Positions 1-8,744 of a stretch of DNA of 64,000 bases are shown in pieces. The DNA comes from an uncultured Planctomycetia bacterium (GTDB lineage: Bacteria; Planctomycetota; UBA1135; GCA-002686595). Below the pieces are notes generated by a model that searched no databases, had not been told where the DNA came from, and saw nothing but the letters and a program-made list of their open reading frames with translations. Every line of letters starts with the position of its first letter. Position 1 is the stretch's first letter. Position numbers and translations under genes: made by a program. The stretch covers positions 24,311-88,310 of the forward strand of contig CALKYE010000072.1 of the NCBI GenBank assembly GCA_938003765.1, written 5' to 3'.

Positions 1-732
1 CCGCTGCTCGCGCGCCACAAGGCGAGCGGCACCGTGTTCCTCGAGTCGCGCCCGCTCGACGAGCGCAAGGTCAACTGGGCGCACAAGTACTTCTGGATCC
101 TCGCGCGTTCGAGCCCGGAGGACTTCGTGCACCGCTTCGGCGAGCTGTCGAACGACACCAGCGCCTTCCACGTGATGAACCAGCACGTCAGCGAGGGGCG
201 GGCTGACCCGCGCTACCACCTCAAGCTCGTGCTGAAGTACGACGCGCAACCCGCCGAGCGCGACCGCGTGCTCGACGCGATCTTCACAGAGCTCGGCGGC
301 GACGAGCGCGCGTTGTGCGAGGCGCTCTACATGAGCTGGGACGAAGCGCGCGCGATGGCGCAGAGCGGGATCGAGCTCGGCGGCCACACGGTGAACCACC
401 CGATCCTCTCCAAGCTGGGCGAAGCGGAGCAGTCGCGCGAGATCGGTCTGGGCGCGCAGTCGCTGAACCGCGAACTCGGGGCGCCGCCGCGCACCTTCGC
501 CTACCCGTGGGGGCGTCGCTGGGACTTCGACCAGAACTCAGTCGCCGCGGCGCGCGCGAGCGGATTCGCCAGCGCGGTGACCATGCACGCGGGCGTGAAC
601 ACGCCCCACAGCGATCGCTTCGCGCTCAAGCGCCTGGCGATCGACGACGGCGCGCAACTCCACCTGCTCGCCGCGGAGGCCTGCGGCGGGTTCGAGCTGC
701 TGCGCCGGGTCGGGATCAATCTGTCGGAGTGA
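1..732 (+). CDS. polysaccharide deacetylase (NodB-like), 5' end outside window
   Basis: The reading frame is open from the first base, so this is the C-terminal part of a gene that begins upstream; the GTG at 34 is internal. The visible part contains the HxxxH metal-binding motif of carbohydrate esterase family 4 (GHTVNHP) and, further on, the FAYPWG stretch that forms the active-site groove. The first aspartates of the NodB fold must lie outside the window. Such enzymes remove N- or O-acetyl groups from cell-surface polysaccharide. It converges on the carbamoyltransferase cassette with a hairpin between them. The exact substrate cannot be told from sequence. Confidence 0.8.
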   Translation, partial: PLLARHKASGTVFLESRPLDERKVNWAHKYFWILARSSPEDFVHRFGELSNDTSAFHVMNQHVSEGRADPRYHLKLVLKYDAQPAERDRVLDAIFTELGGDERALCEALYMSWDEARAMAQSGIELGGHTVNHPILSKLGEAEQSREIGLGAQSLNRELGAPPRTFAYPWGRRWDFDQNSVAAARASGFASAVTMHAGVNTPHSDRFALKRLAIDDGAQLHLLAAEACGGFELLRRVGINLSE

Positions 733-735
733 AGC

Positions 736-762
736 GCGCAGCGGCCGGTCGGCGCGCTGCGC
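736..762. terminator. hairpin between convergent genes, likely bidirectional terminator
   Basis: Arms GCGCAGCG (736-743) and CGCTGCGC (755-762) pair perfectly, with an inner GCC/GGC pairing in the loop. It lies between the stop codons at 732 (+) and 770 (-). There is no T-run, so the terminator role is inferred from position and symmetry. Confidence 0.5.
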
Positions 763-769
763 GAAGCGC

Positions 770-901
770 TCAGAAGATCGTGTAGATGAACGGCGAGCCT
801 TCTTCGCCGCCGCCCAGGAAGAGCAGCGCCACGATGATCACGGCCGCAACCACGAACGGGGCCGCGAACCAGATCCAGTTTTCCTTGATGAATTCCTTCA
901 T
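770..901 (-). CDS. DUF5989-like single-span membrane miniprotein (43 aa)
   Basis: A 43-residue protein beginning MKEFIKENW, with one transmembrane helix (about residues 12-31) and the ending SPFIYTIF. This matches what I know of the DUF5989 family: about 50 residues, one helix, and a C-terminal APFIYTLF-like signature. These are found next to carbamoyltransferases and SGNH hydrolases. ATG at 899-901 is preferred over the longer upstream frame because that extension is a shadow of the next gene. It is the last gene of the minus-strand cassette, about 23 bases after the SGNH gene, whose own C-terminus carries the same signature. The function of the family is unknown to me. Confidence 0.75.
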   Translation of the reverse strand: MKEFIKENWIWFAAPFVVAAVIIVALLFLGGGEEGSPFIYTIF

Positions 902-924
902 GGTGCTGCGGCCTGCGCTGGGCT

Positions 925-2562
925 CTAGAACAACGTGTAGATGAACGGCGCGATGAGCGGCGAGCTCGCGGCGACCACGAGCAGGCTCCCGATGCTCAAA
1001 AGTACCACGAGCAGCGGCATCAGGTACCAGTGGCCGCGCTTGACGAAGCTCGCCAGCAGCTCCGCGATGGTCGCGAGCCGCCGGCCGAGCTTGTAGGCCA
1101 CGAACCCGAGCACGAAGGCCACGAACGCGCCGAGGATCCACCCGGAGTACGCGGCGGGGATCAGGCCCAGGAGCTGCCGTCCGCCGAGGAAGATCGTGAA
1201 GACCAGGGCCAGCATGCCGCCGACCTTGAGGGGCGCCAGCGCCTTGGGCTCATCGGGGTAGGTCCCGATGAAGATCACACTCAGCGCGAGCCAGAGCCCG
1301 ACGAAGAGAGTCGCGACGAAGCGCCAGTCGGTCTTCTCGGCGACGACGACGCCGTACGGCAGTGCGGACGACGGTCCGCTGCCCGGGCCGCCGCTCGCGA
1401 GCTCCTTGCGCGCTTCGATGCGCTCGTGGAGGAAGTTCGCCAGCGCGACGTTGCCGTCGGCGTTGAGGTGCCACTCGCGCTCGCGCTCGAAGTAGAGCTT
1501 GCGCGACGCGCCTTCGCGGCGCAGGTGCTCGCGCGGATCGAGGACGTCGATGCCCTGACGCTGCGACGCGGCGACGAAGAAGTCGACGGGGCGATCCGGT
1601 GACCACGCGCTGTCGTCGAGGCCCTTCAGTCCCTTGTCCCAGGTCCGGAAGAACTCGCGCTCGTCCGCGTGGATGGCGCTCTTCGAAGGGATCGGGACGA
1701 CGGCGAGCGGGACGTTCAGGCCCTGGCACGCCTTAGCGAGCGCGAAGAGCGCGTTCTCGGCGCGAGCTTGCGCGATCGAGACGAAGTCGGGCGGCTGAAC
1801 GAGCAGCGGCGCGAACTCGCCGGGCAGCTTGAGGCTCGTTCCAGCGACGGTGAACTCGCCGGGCGGCGGGGGAGCGATGAACGGCGCCAGCGTCAGCCCG
1901 AGGAACTTGACCAGGGCGAGCTGCTGCACCGCAGGAGTCGGACCGGGATCGACGAGCTGGCGGCGCTCCAGCGCGCCGTCGGGCCCGAAGCGCGGCTTGT
2001 CGAAGCGCGTGTAGCGCTCCTCGCCGCACCAGTAGATGTCGTTCTCGTACGGGAACAGGAGCACCATGTCCGGCGCGTACTCGCGCCCGCGCTCCATGAA
2101 CCACACCACCGACTGGTCGACGGACCAGCCCTCGGTGCCGGCGTTGATGACCTCCACGGCGCGACCCTGCTCGCGGAAGCGCTGCTCGAGCAGTTCCACG
2201 AAGCTCTGCTCGCGCTGCACGGTGTAACCGAGCACGAAGGAGTCGCCCAGCGCGAGGATGCGCGCCGTCGAGGGGCGCACTCGGCCGGGGCCAGCCGCTT
2301 CATCGGGCGTCGTCGGGCGTGCGGGGCCTTGCGCCTCGTCTTCGCGCAGACCGTGCGAGTTGATCGCGAAGTCGATGCGCTGTCCCGCGACGTTGCGCGT
2401 GACGCTCAGTCCGGGCGTCTTCGACCAGCCGGTGCTGGGGTCGAACTGATTCAGCGTCGGCTGCGGCCGGAACGCGGGGATCAGGCGCAGTCCGCCCTCG
2501 AACACGGCGAGTGCGATGAGAACGCTGACGAGCAGCGACAGGAGCACGTTGAGAGCGCGCAT
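925..2562 (-). CDS. SGNH hydrolase with membrane region and fused DUF5989-like tail
   Basis: 545 residues. An N-terminal membrane anchor (about 5-22) is followed by an SGNH/GDSL esterase fold: GDSF at 106-109 (nucleophile Ser108), Gly in GTEGWS near 142, Asn174 in YENDIY, and His365 in WHLNADGN. Such domains add or remove acyl groups on glycans. After a Gly/Ser/Pro linker (390-402) come several hydrophobic spans (about 412-490). The last 35 residues (about 508-545) read like a complete DUF5989 protein ending APFIYTLF. The free miniprotein downstream ends almost identically, so this looks like a gene fusion or internal duplication. Start ATG lies one base after the carbamoyltransferase stop, so the two are probably co-translated. 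Confidence 0.8.
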   Translation of the reverse strand: MRALNVLLSLLVSVLIALAVFEGGLRLIPAFRPQPTLNQFDPSTGWSKTPGLSVTRNVAGQRIDFAINSHGLREDEAQGPARPTTPDEAAGPGRVRPSTARILALGDSFVLGYTVQREQSFVELLEQRFREQGRAVEVINAGTEGWSVDQSVVWFMERGREYAPDMVLLFPYENDIYWCGEERYTRFDKPRFGPDGALERRQLVDPGPTPAVQQLALVKFLGLTLAPFIAPPPPGEFTVAGTSLKLPGEFAPLLVQPPDFVSIAQARAENALFALAKACQGLNVPLAVVPIPSKSAIHADEREFFRTWDKGLKGLDDSAWSPDRPVDFFVAASQRQGIDVLDPREHLRREGASRKLYFEREREWHLNADGNVALANFLHERIEARKELASGGPGSGPSSALPYGVVVAEKTDWRFVATLFVGLWLALSVIFIGTYPDEPKALAPLKVGGMLALVFTIFLGGRQLLGLIPAAYSGWILGAFVAFVLGFVAYKLGRRLATIAELLASFVKRGHWYLMPLLVVLLSIGSLLVVAASSPLIAPFIYTLF

Positions 2563-2563
2563 G

Positions 2564-4354
2564 TCAGCTCACCATCTCCGTCACGCTGTCGCCTTCGTGC
2601 CGCAGGACGAAGCGCGTGTCCGCGATCTTCTTCTTGGCCTCCTTGCGGACCACGTAGTTGTTGAGGAACAGGTAGTCCATCCCGGAGAGGCTGAAGGTGT
2701 TGAAGGCGTGGCTGGGGTCTTCGACGATCGGCTCGCCCTTCAAGTTGAAGCTCGTGTTCATGATCACGGGCACGCCGGTGAGCTCGCCGAAACGCTTGAT
2801 GATCGCGTGGTACGCCGGCGAGACGTCGGGGAACACCGTCTGGAGGCGGCCCGAGCCGTCTTCGTGGGTGATGCCCGGGAGCACGCTGCGCTTGTCCTGA
2901 CGCACGGGCGCGACGTACAGCATGAAGCGCGCGGGGTACTGATCCGCCGCGTCGGGGACCTCGAAGAAGTCGGAGGCGGCTTCGACCGTGACGCTCGGCG
3001 CGAAAGGTCGGAAGGGCTCGCGGAACTTGATGGTCGCGTTGAGCTTGTCCTTCATCTCCGCCTTGCGCGGGTCGGCGATGATCGAACGCGCGCCGAGCGC
3101 ACGCGGACCCCACTCGAAGCGGCCGCGGAACCAGCCGCACACCGCGCCGTCGACCAGCGCGCGCGCGACGAAGTCGTAGAACTTGTCGTCGTCGGCGATG
3201 CGCTCGAACGGGATGTCGTACTTGCGCAGGAAGGCCTCGACCTCCGCGTCGGTGTAGCTCGAGCCGAGGTACGGGCTCGTGAGCACCGGTCCGCGCGGCT
3301 GCTTGAGCAGGTGGTTGTAGGCCCAGTACGCGGCGCCGACCGCGCCGCCGTCGTCACCCGGCGCAGGGTGCACGTACACGTCCTCGAACGGGCCCTCGCG
3401 CCACAGCTTGAAGTTGGCGACCGAGTTGAGCGCGACGCCGCCCGCCAGGCACAGGTTCTTCGAGCCGGTGAGCTCGTGCAGGTGCTTGATCATCTTCATC
3501 AAGACCTGCTCGGTGACGACCTGGATCGAAGCCGCCATGTCGCAGTAGTACGGATCGAGCGACTTGTCGCCCAGCTTCGGATCGCGCGCGGGCTTGCCGA
3601 AGTGCCGCCCGAACGCTTCGGCGAGAGTCTGGTCCCGCGAGAAGTGGTAGGCGAAGTACTTCATGTCGTGCCACAGCGAGCCGTCTTCCGCGACGTGGAT
3701 GAGCTTGTAGATCTCATCGACGAAGCGCGGCTTGCCGTAGGGGTGCATCCCCATGAGCTTGTATTCGCCCTCGTTGATCTCGAACCCGCAGTACGCGGTG
3801 AAGGCGGAGTACAAGAGGCCCAGCGAGTGGGGGAAGCGCAGCTCCTTGAGGATCTCGATCTGGTTGCCCTTGCCGTGACCCATGGTCGCGGTGCTCCACT
3901 CGCCCGCGCCGTCGACGGTCAGGATCGCGCTGTCCTGGAAGTGCGAGGTGAAGTAGCTCGACGCCGCGTGCGACATGTGGTGGTCGGCGAACAGGAGCTT
4001 GGCGCTGGGCACGTCCAGCCGCTTCTGCATCATCGACTTGATCCACAGCTTGTCGCTGATCCAGCGCTGCATCGACTCGCGGAACACCGCCGCCGACTGC
4101 GGGAAGGTGCTCATGGCCGTGAGCAGCATGCGCTCGAACTTCACGAAGGGCTTCTCGTAGAACACGATGAAGTCCACGTCGTCGAGCGTGAGCCCGCCCA
4201 TCTTCAGGCAGAAGTCGATGGCGAGGCCGGGGAACCCCGAGTCGTGCTTGCGGCGGCTGAAGCGCTCTTCCTCAGCGGCTGCGACGAGCACGCCGTCCTT
4301 CACCAGGGCGGCGGACGAATCGTGGTAGTAGAACGACAGTCCCAGGACGTTCAT
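2564..4354 (-). CDS. NodU/CmcH/TobZ-family carbamoyltransferase
   Basis: 596 residues from the ATG at 4354. The N-terminal Kae1-like ASKHA domain shows the metal-binding HHMSHAAS motif and the VDGAGEW phosphate loop; the C-terminal YrdC-like domain shows GRFEWGPRALGARS. The family uses carbamoyl phosphate and ATP to place a carbamoyl group on sugar or antibiotic hydroxyls, so the likely substrate here is a surface glycan or its precursor. A longer frame starting at 4585 is open but reads as low-complexity Arg/Pro/Ala, while MNVLGLSFYYHDSSA at 4354 is the normal family start. The start codon overlaps the stop of the small upstream gene (TGATG), implying translational coupling. Confidence 0.92.
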   Translation of the reverse strand: MNVLGLSFYYHDSSAALVKDGVLVAAAEEERFSRRKHDSGFPGLAIDFCLKMGGLTLDDVDFIVFYEKPFVKFERMLLTAMSTFPQSAAVFRESMQRWISDKLWIKSMMQKRLDVPSAKLLFADHHMSHAASSYFTSHFQDSAILTVDGAGEWSTATMGHGKGNQIEILKELRFPHSLGLLYSAFTAYCGFEINEGEYKLMGMHPYGKPRFVDEIYKLIHVAEDGSLWHDMKYFAYHFSRDQTLAEAFGRHFGKPARDPKLGDKSLDPYYCDMAASIQVVTEQVLMKMIKHLHELTGSKNLCLAGGVALNSVANFKLWREGPFEDVYVHPAPGDDGGAVGAAYWAYNHLLKQPRGPVLTSPYLGSSYTDAEVEAFLRKYDIPFERIADDDKFYDFVARALVDGAVCGWFRGRFEWGPRALGARSIIADPRKAEMKDKLNATIKFREPFRPFAPSVTVEAASDFFEVPDAADQYPARFMLYVAPVRQDKRSVLPGITHEDGSGRLQTVFPDVSPAYHAIIKRFGELTGVPVIMNTSFNLKGEPIVEDPSHAFNTFSLSGMDYLFLNNYVVRKEAKKKIADTRFVLRHEGDSVTEMVS

Positions 4355-4560
4355 CAGCCCTGCCTCCGCGCTGCCGCCAGGTTTTCGTTGGCGCGCTTCC
4401 ACTCGATCCAATTCGAGCGGCGCGGCTTGATGTGGAGCGGGTCGGCGAACAGTCGGTACAGGAGGGCGAAGGGGCCGAGCAGCCCGAAGTACAGGACCGT
4501 CAGCAGCACGCGCGAGAGCATGCTGCCGAAGCGCTCGGAGAAGTGCAGGAAGGCTTGCAT
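4354..4560 (-). CDS. small membrane protein of the carbamoyltransferase cassette (68 aa)
   Basis: 68 residues with one hydrophobic span (about 17-38) in SRVLLTVLYFGLLGPF, followed by a basic tail with WIEWKRANENLAAARRQG. I recall similar short proteins, often unnamed, just upstream of carbamoyltransferases in SxtJ/DUF5989 cassettes. It is the first gene of the cassette and its TGA overlaps the ATG of the carbamoyltransferase. The tight coupling and membrane span suggest it helps place the cassette enzymes at the membrane; that is inference. Confidence 0.7.
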   Translation of the reverse strand: MQAFLHFSERFGSMLSRVLLTVLYFGLLGPFALLYRLFADPLHIKPRRSNWIEWKRANENLAAARRQG

Positions 4561-4812
4561 GGCACGGCGGCTGGAGACGGCGCAACCCGGCGCAGCAGGG
4601 CGCCGGAGACCGTCAGCGGGTCCCGTTGGGGGGCTTGGAGCGGATGGAATGGAGGGAGAGCGACCGCAGGAAGGGCCGCTCGACGGAAACGTCCAGCCAG
4701 TGTATCGGACGCGCGGCGTCGAGGTCGCGCGGACGAGGCCCGGAAAGTCTTTCCAGCGCGCGCCCGCCGAGCTGCTGCGGGACTCGAGCCGCTCCGCTCT
4801 CGCGCTCGCTCT

Positions 4813-6105
4813 TCAGCGCAGAACCAGCACGCCGCGCAGCACTTCGTTGCGGTCGATGCGGCGGTTGTTGTCCTCGTCGCGGAGGATGTCGAGCTCGAGC
4901 TGCGCCAGCGGCGGCTGCGAGGCGAGCAGGTCCGCGAGTTCGACCTCGGTGCGCGGCCGCTTCGCGCGAGCGGCGCCGACGACCTTGAATGCGTCGAGCA
5001 GGTCTCCGCTCTGCAGGCCCAGCTCGCTCGCCGGTCCGCCGGGCGCGACGTCGCGGACGCGCAGGAATCCATCCCACCCGACGCCGAGGTACTCAACGCT
5101 CATCCCCGTGCGCGCGAAGATCGTGCCCTTGGCGCGATCCCAACCGCGCAGCACGTAGTCGCGATCTCCGCTGGGGCCGGCGAGCGTGAACGTGGTCGGT
5201 TGCTTGGGCGCGAGCGGCAAGCGTTGCAGCCGGTAGTCCTCGCCGCTCTTGATCTTCACGCCGTTGATCGCGAGCAGCTTGTAGCCGACCTCCATGCCGG
5301 CCTCGGCGGCGGGACTGCCGGGCACGACCTGGTTCACGCACAGCGTGGACTGGTCGTCGACCTCGAATCCGAACCAGGCGCGTGACGCCGCGGGAGAGAG
5401 CAGGTCGCGCAGCACCTCCTCGACGCGGTCCACCGGGATCGCGAAGCCGATGTTCTCGGCGCCCGCGCGGATCGCGGTGTTGATGCCGATCATCTCGCCG
5501 AGGATGTTGAGCAGCGGACCGCCCGAGTTGCCGGGGTTGATCGCCGCGTCCGTCTGGATCAGCCCGTGGAACTTCAGCGGCGGCTGGGTCTCGGGCACTT
5601 CGAGTTCGCGATCCAGCCCCGAGATGATCCCTGCGCTGACGGTCTTGGTCTGTCCGAGCGGATTGCCGATGGCGACCACGGTCTCGCCCAGCATCAGGTC
5701 GCTGCTCGCGCCGCGCAGGATCACGGGCAGGTCGTGGTCCGCGTCGATCTTCAGCAGCGCGAGGTCGTCGTTGGGCGCGCTCGAGATGAGCTTCGCCGGA
5801 CGTCGCCGCGGCGCCTGTCCCTCCTCGAACAACGTGACGTGGATGTCTTGCGCGTCCTGACCGACCACGTGGTGGTTGGTCACGATGTAGCCCGACTTCT
5901 CGACCACCACGCCGGAGCCGGTCACCGAGTCCCACTGCGCGCCGCGTCGGCCGAAGATGTCGATCACCGCCTTGGGGCGGCGCGCTTCGATGTACACGAC
6001 CGCGGGCGCGCACTTGCGGGCGACCAGCACGATCGGAGTGATGCGCGGATTCTCGAGCGGCGGCGTTTCCTGGAGCAGGGCGAGGGACAGCAGCAAGCTC
6101 AGCAT
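4813..6105 (-). CDS. HtrA/DegP-like secreted serine protease with PDZ and EF-hand-like tail
   Basis: 430 residues with a short N-terminal signal-like segment. The trypsin-like domain has the full triad: His79 in TNHHV, Asp114 in NDDLALLKI and Ser194 in GNSGGP. PDZ-like sequence follows (about 235-400), with GSPAAEAGMEVG and GGPASELGLQSGD marking two possible PDZ repeats. HtrA proteases degrade or refold misfolded envelope proteins. The last 20 residues contain an EF-hand-type calcium loop at 410-421 (D-E-D-N-N-R-R-I-D-R-N-E: acidic or Asn at positions 1, 3, 5, 9 and 12), which is unusual for HtrA. It stands alone, about 250 bases from the small membrane protein gene upstream of the carbamoyltransferase. 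Confidence 0.9.
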   Translation of the reverse strand: MLSLLLSLALLQETPPLENPRITPIVLVARKCAPAVVYIEARRPKAVIDIFGRRGAQWDSVTGSGVVVEKSGYIVTNHHVVGQDAQDIHVTLFEEGQAPRRRPAKLISSAPNDDLALLKIDADHDLPVILRGASSDLMLGETVVAIGNPLGQTKTVSAGIISGLDRELEVPETQPPLKFHGLIQTDAAINPGNSGGPLLNILGEMIGINTAIRAGAENIGFAIPVDRVEEVLRDLLSPAASRAWFGFEVDDQSTLCVNQVVPGSPAAEAGMEVGYKLLAINGVKIKSGEDYRLQRLPLAPKQPTTFTLAGPSGDRDYVLRGWDRAKGTIFARTGMSVEYLGVGWDGFLRVRDVAPGGPASELGLQSGDLLDAFKVVGAARAKRPRTEVELADLLASQPPLAQLELDILRDEDNNRRIDRNEVLRGVLVLR

Positions 6106-6424
6106 GGCGGGCGACTCGGAGTGATCGTGGACGGGGGAGTCGACTGGGGTCGCGGCGAGCGCTCCAGTCGCAACGCACTACGCAGCGGGCGCAGGGTCGT
6201 GAGCGTCGCCGTCGCCGCACGTCGGCGTCGAACCAGGCCTCGACGCGGTTCGGAGCGGTGTGCGCGCGCAGCTTGGAAGCGCGCCGCGCGCGAGCACTCG
6301 TTCGACGCTCGAAGCGCCCGTCGGGTCGCGCTCCGCTGCGGGCGAGCGTTCGCTGCTGGCCGCCGTGTCGCGCGGCCGGCGGCGCTCAGCCGCGGCCCAT
6401 GGCGCGCGGCGTTCGAAGGCGGGC
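6106..6424. other. intergenic stretch with no gene recognised
   Basis: About 320 bases between the HtrA start and the 3' end of the tRNA gene. The open frames in it are low-complexity Arg/Ala translations of G+C-rich DNA and look non-coding. The part next to 6105 presumably holds the htrA promoter, but I could not pick out a convincing one. No repeats or integration scars were seen beside the tRNA. Confidence 0.5.
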
Positions 6425-6501
<77 letters not shown>

Positions 6502-6617
6502 GACTCTTCTCGCTTCGCAACGCCGCGAGCGATGAGCTCGCCGCGTCCGAAGGGGCGCAGAGCTTAGGAGCGCGCTCGGGTCGCGACAAGCGCTTTCTTG
6601 CACGCCTCAGCGCGCAC

Positions 6618-6645
6618 TTTGCCGCTGAAGAGCGCCTGCTAGACT
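6618..6645 (+). promoter_or_regulatory. possible sigma-70-type promoter for alanine dehydrogenase
   Basis: TTTGCC (6618-6623), a 16-base spacer and TAGACT (6640-6645) lie about 105 bases before the ald start. The match to consensus is modest. Confidence 0.25.
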
Positions 6646-6751
6646 CCCGCGCTTCGAATCACCCCCGACCCGCGCGCGACCGGCCGTTCCTCCGTGATTC
6701 GGCACGCCCGGTGCGCCGCGCGAGTCCTCGCTCCCGAGAAGAGTTGTCCCC

Positions 6752-7873
6752 ATGCGCGTTGGCGTCGTCCGCGAGATCAAAGCCCAGGAAAACCGTGTCG
6801 CCCTGACCCCGGCCGGCGCCGAGCGCCTCGTCGCTGCGGGCAACGAAGTGTGGGTCGAGACCCAGGCCGGCGTGGGGAGCCTCCTGCCCGACGAAGCCTA
6901 CGTTCACGCCGGAGCGCGCATCGCCCCGAGCGCCGCGGAGGTCTGGAAGAACTGCGAGATGGTGCTGAAGGTCAAGGAGCCGCTCGCCTCGGAGTGGCCG
7001 CACATCCGCGCCGGTCAGACGCTGTTCACCTACTTCCACCTCGCCGCCGATCGCGCGCTGACGGAGGCCATGGTGAAGACCAAGGCCAACTGCTTCGCGT
7101 ACGAGACGCTCGAGGTCGGCCGCTCGCTTCCGCTGCTCACGCCGATGAGCGAAGTCGCCGGTCGCATGGCGATCCAGGCCGGCGCGCAGTGGCTCGAGCG
7201 CTCGCGCGGTGGCTCCGGAATCCTGCTCGGCGGCGTTCCGGGCGTCGATCGCGCGCACGTGCTGGTGCTCGGCGGCGGCGTGGTCGGCACCCAGGCCGCG
7301 CGCATGGCCTGCGGGCTCGGCGCGGACGTCACGATGATGGACGTCAACCTCGATCGACTGCGCTACCTCGACGAGGTGATGCCCAAGAACTGCCGGCTGC
7401 TGTACTCGACGCCGATCGCGCTGCGGGAGCTGCTGCCCTGGGCCGACCTGGTGATCGGCGCGGTGCTGATCCCGGGCGCCGCGGCGCCCAAGCTGATCCG
7501 CCGCGAAGACTTGAAGCTGATGAAGAACGGCAGCGTGATCGTCGACGTGGCGGTCGACCAGGGCGGCTGCATCGAGACCTGCAAGCCCACCACGCACGCC
7601 GAGCCGACCTACGTCATCGACGGCGTGATCCACTACTGCGTGGCCAACATGCCCGGCGCCGTTCCGCGCACGAGCACCTTCGCGCTGAACAACGCGACGT
7701 TGCCCTACTCGCTCGAGCTGGCGCGACTGGGCGCCGCGCGCGCGATCCAGGAGAACGTTCCGCTGCGAACCGCGGCGAACGTCATCGCGGGCGAGGTCAC
7801 GTACTCGGCGGTGGCCGAGACGTTCGGGATGAAGTTCACTCCCGCGCTCGAGGCCGCGGCGCGTCTGCGCTAG
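6752..7873 (+). CDS. ald: alanine dehydrogenase
   Basis: 373 residues, full family length. It catalyses the NAD-dependent interconversion of L-alanine and pyruvate plus ammonia. The substrate and catalytic residues known from the family are in place: Arg15, Lys75 (KVKEP), His96 (FTYFH) and Asp269 (VAVDQGG). The nucleotide-binding glycine motif GGGVVGTQAA sits at 174-183. It starts at an ATG and ends 15 bases before uppP, so the two probably share a transcript. It might supply pyruvate for energy or alanine for peptidoglycan; the latter would suit the neighbour. Confidence 0.95.
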   Translation: MRVGVVREIKAQENRVALTPAGAERLVAAGNEVWVETQAGVGSLLPDEAYVHAGARIAPSAAEVWKNCEMVLKVKEPLASEWPHIRAGQTLFTYFHLAADRALTEAMVKTKANCFAYETLEVGRSLPLLTPMSEVAGRMAIQAGAQWLERSRGGSGILLGGVPGVDRAHVLVLGGGVVGTQAARMACGLGADVTMMDVNLDRLRYLDEVMPKNCRLLYSTPIALRELLPWADLVIGAVLIPGAAAPKLIRREDLKLMKNGSVIVDVAVDQGGCIETCKPTTHAEPTYVIDGVIHYCVANMPGAVPRTSTFALNNATLPYSLELARLGAARAIQENVPLRTAANVIAGEVTYSAVAETFGMKFTPALEAAARLR

Positions 7874-7888
7874 CGCGAGCCAGCGCTG

Positions 7889-8716
7889 ATGGAATGGTGG
7901 CAGGCCTTCGTCCTCGGACTCGTCGAGGGCCTCACGGAGTTCCTGCCGGTCAGCTCCACCGGCCACTTGATCCTCACCGAGCGGCTGCTCGGTCTGTCCG
8001 CCAGCGCGTCCGCGCACGCCTTCGCGATCTGCATCCAGGCGGGCGCGGTCGCCGCCGTTCTGGGCCTGTACTTCCGACGCGTGCGAGCGATGGCGCTCGG
8101 CATGCTCGGCGCCGACCCTCAAGGCCGGCGCACGGCGCTCGCGGTGCTCGTTGCATTCGCGCCCGCCGCGGTGGTGGGCGTCGCGTTCGATGACGCGATC
8201 GAGGCGAAGTTGTTCGGCCTGTGGCCCGTGGTCGTCGCCTGGTTCGTCGGCGGCGCGGCGATTCTGATCGTCGCGCGACTGCGTCCGGCGCGCGCGCAGG
8301 GCGCAGGTCTCGAGCTCGAGGCGCTGAGCCTGCGCATGGCGGTGCTCATCGGACTCTGCCAGTGCCTGGCCCTGTGGCCCGGCACGAGCCGCAGCCTCGC
8401 GACGATCGTCGGCGGCGTGCTCGTCGGACTCCGTCTGGGCGCGGCCGTCGAGTTCAGCTTCCTGCTCGGACTCGTCACGCTGAGCGCTGCGACGGCGTAC
8501 AAAGCCCTCGACCAGGGCAGCGCGATGCTCGCCGACTACGGGCCGGCGCCGCTCGCGGTCGGCTTCCTCACCGCGCTCGTCTCCGCCTGGGTCAGCGTGC
8601 GCTGGATGGTGGGGTACCTCGAGCGCCGCGGCCTGGAGCTCTTCGGCTACTGGCGCGTCGCGCTCGCGCTCGCCGTCGGGCTCGCGCTGTGGAGCGGACG
8701 GCTCCAGAGCGCGTGA
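7889..8716 (+). CDS. uppP: undecaprenyl-diphosphatase
   Basis: 275 residues, a polytopic membrane protein of the BacA/UppP family. It dephosphorylates undecaprenyl diphosphate to recycle the lipid carrier for peptidoglycan and surface polysaccharide. The two signature regions are clear: GLVEGLTEFLPVSSTGH near the N-terminus (Glu13, Glu17, Ser22, His26) and PGTSRS in the middle. It follows ald closely and converges on the amidase gene. Besides cell-wall growth, it would serve the exopolysaccharide locus further along, which also depends on the same carrier. Confidence 0.95.
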   Translation: MEWWQAFVLGLVEGLTEFLPVSSTGHLILTERLLGLSASASAHAFAICIQAGAVAAVLGLYFRRVRAMALGMLGADPQGRRTALAVLVAFAPAAVVGVAFDDAIEAKLFGLWPVVVAWFVGGAAILIVARLRPARAQGAGLELEALSLRMAVLIGLCQCLALWPGTSRSLATIVGGVLVGLRLGAAVEFSFLLGLVTLSAATAYKALDQGSAMLADYGPAPLAVGFLTALVSAWVSVRWMVGYLERRGLELFGYWRVALALAVGLALWSGRLQSA

Positions 8717-8744
8717 GCTGACCCGCGCGGCGAAACGCTCCCGT

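Noticed and set aside
2516..5158. 880-residue plus-strand frame
   Set aside because: It is antisense to the carbamoyltransferase, whose motifs are unmistakable, and contains no recognisable domain.
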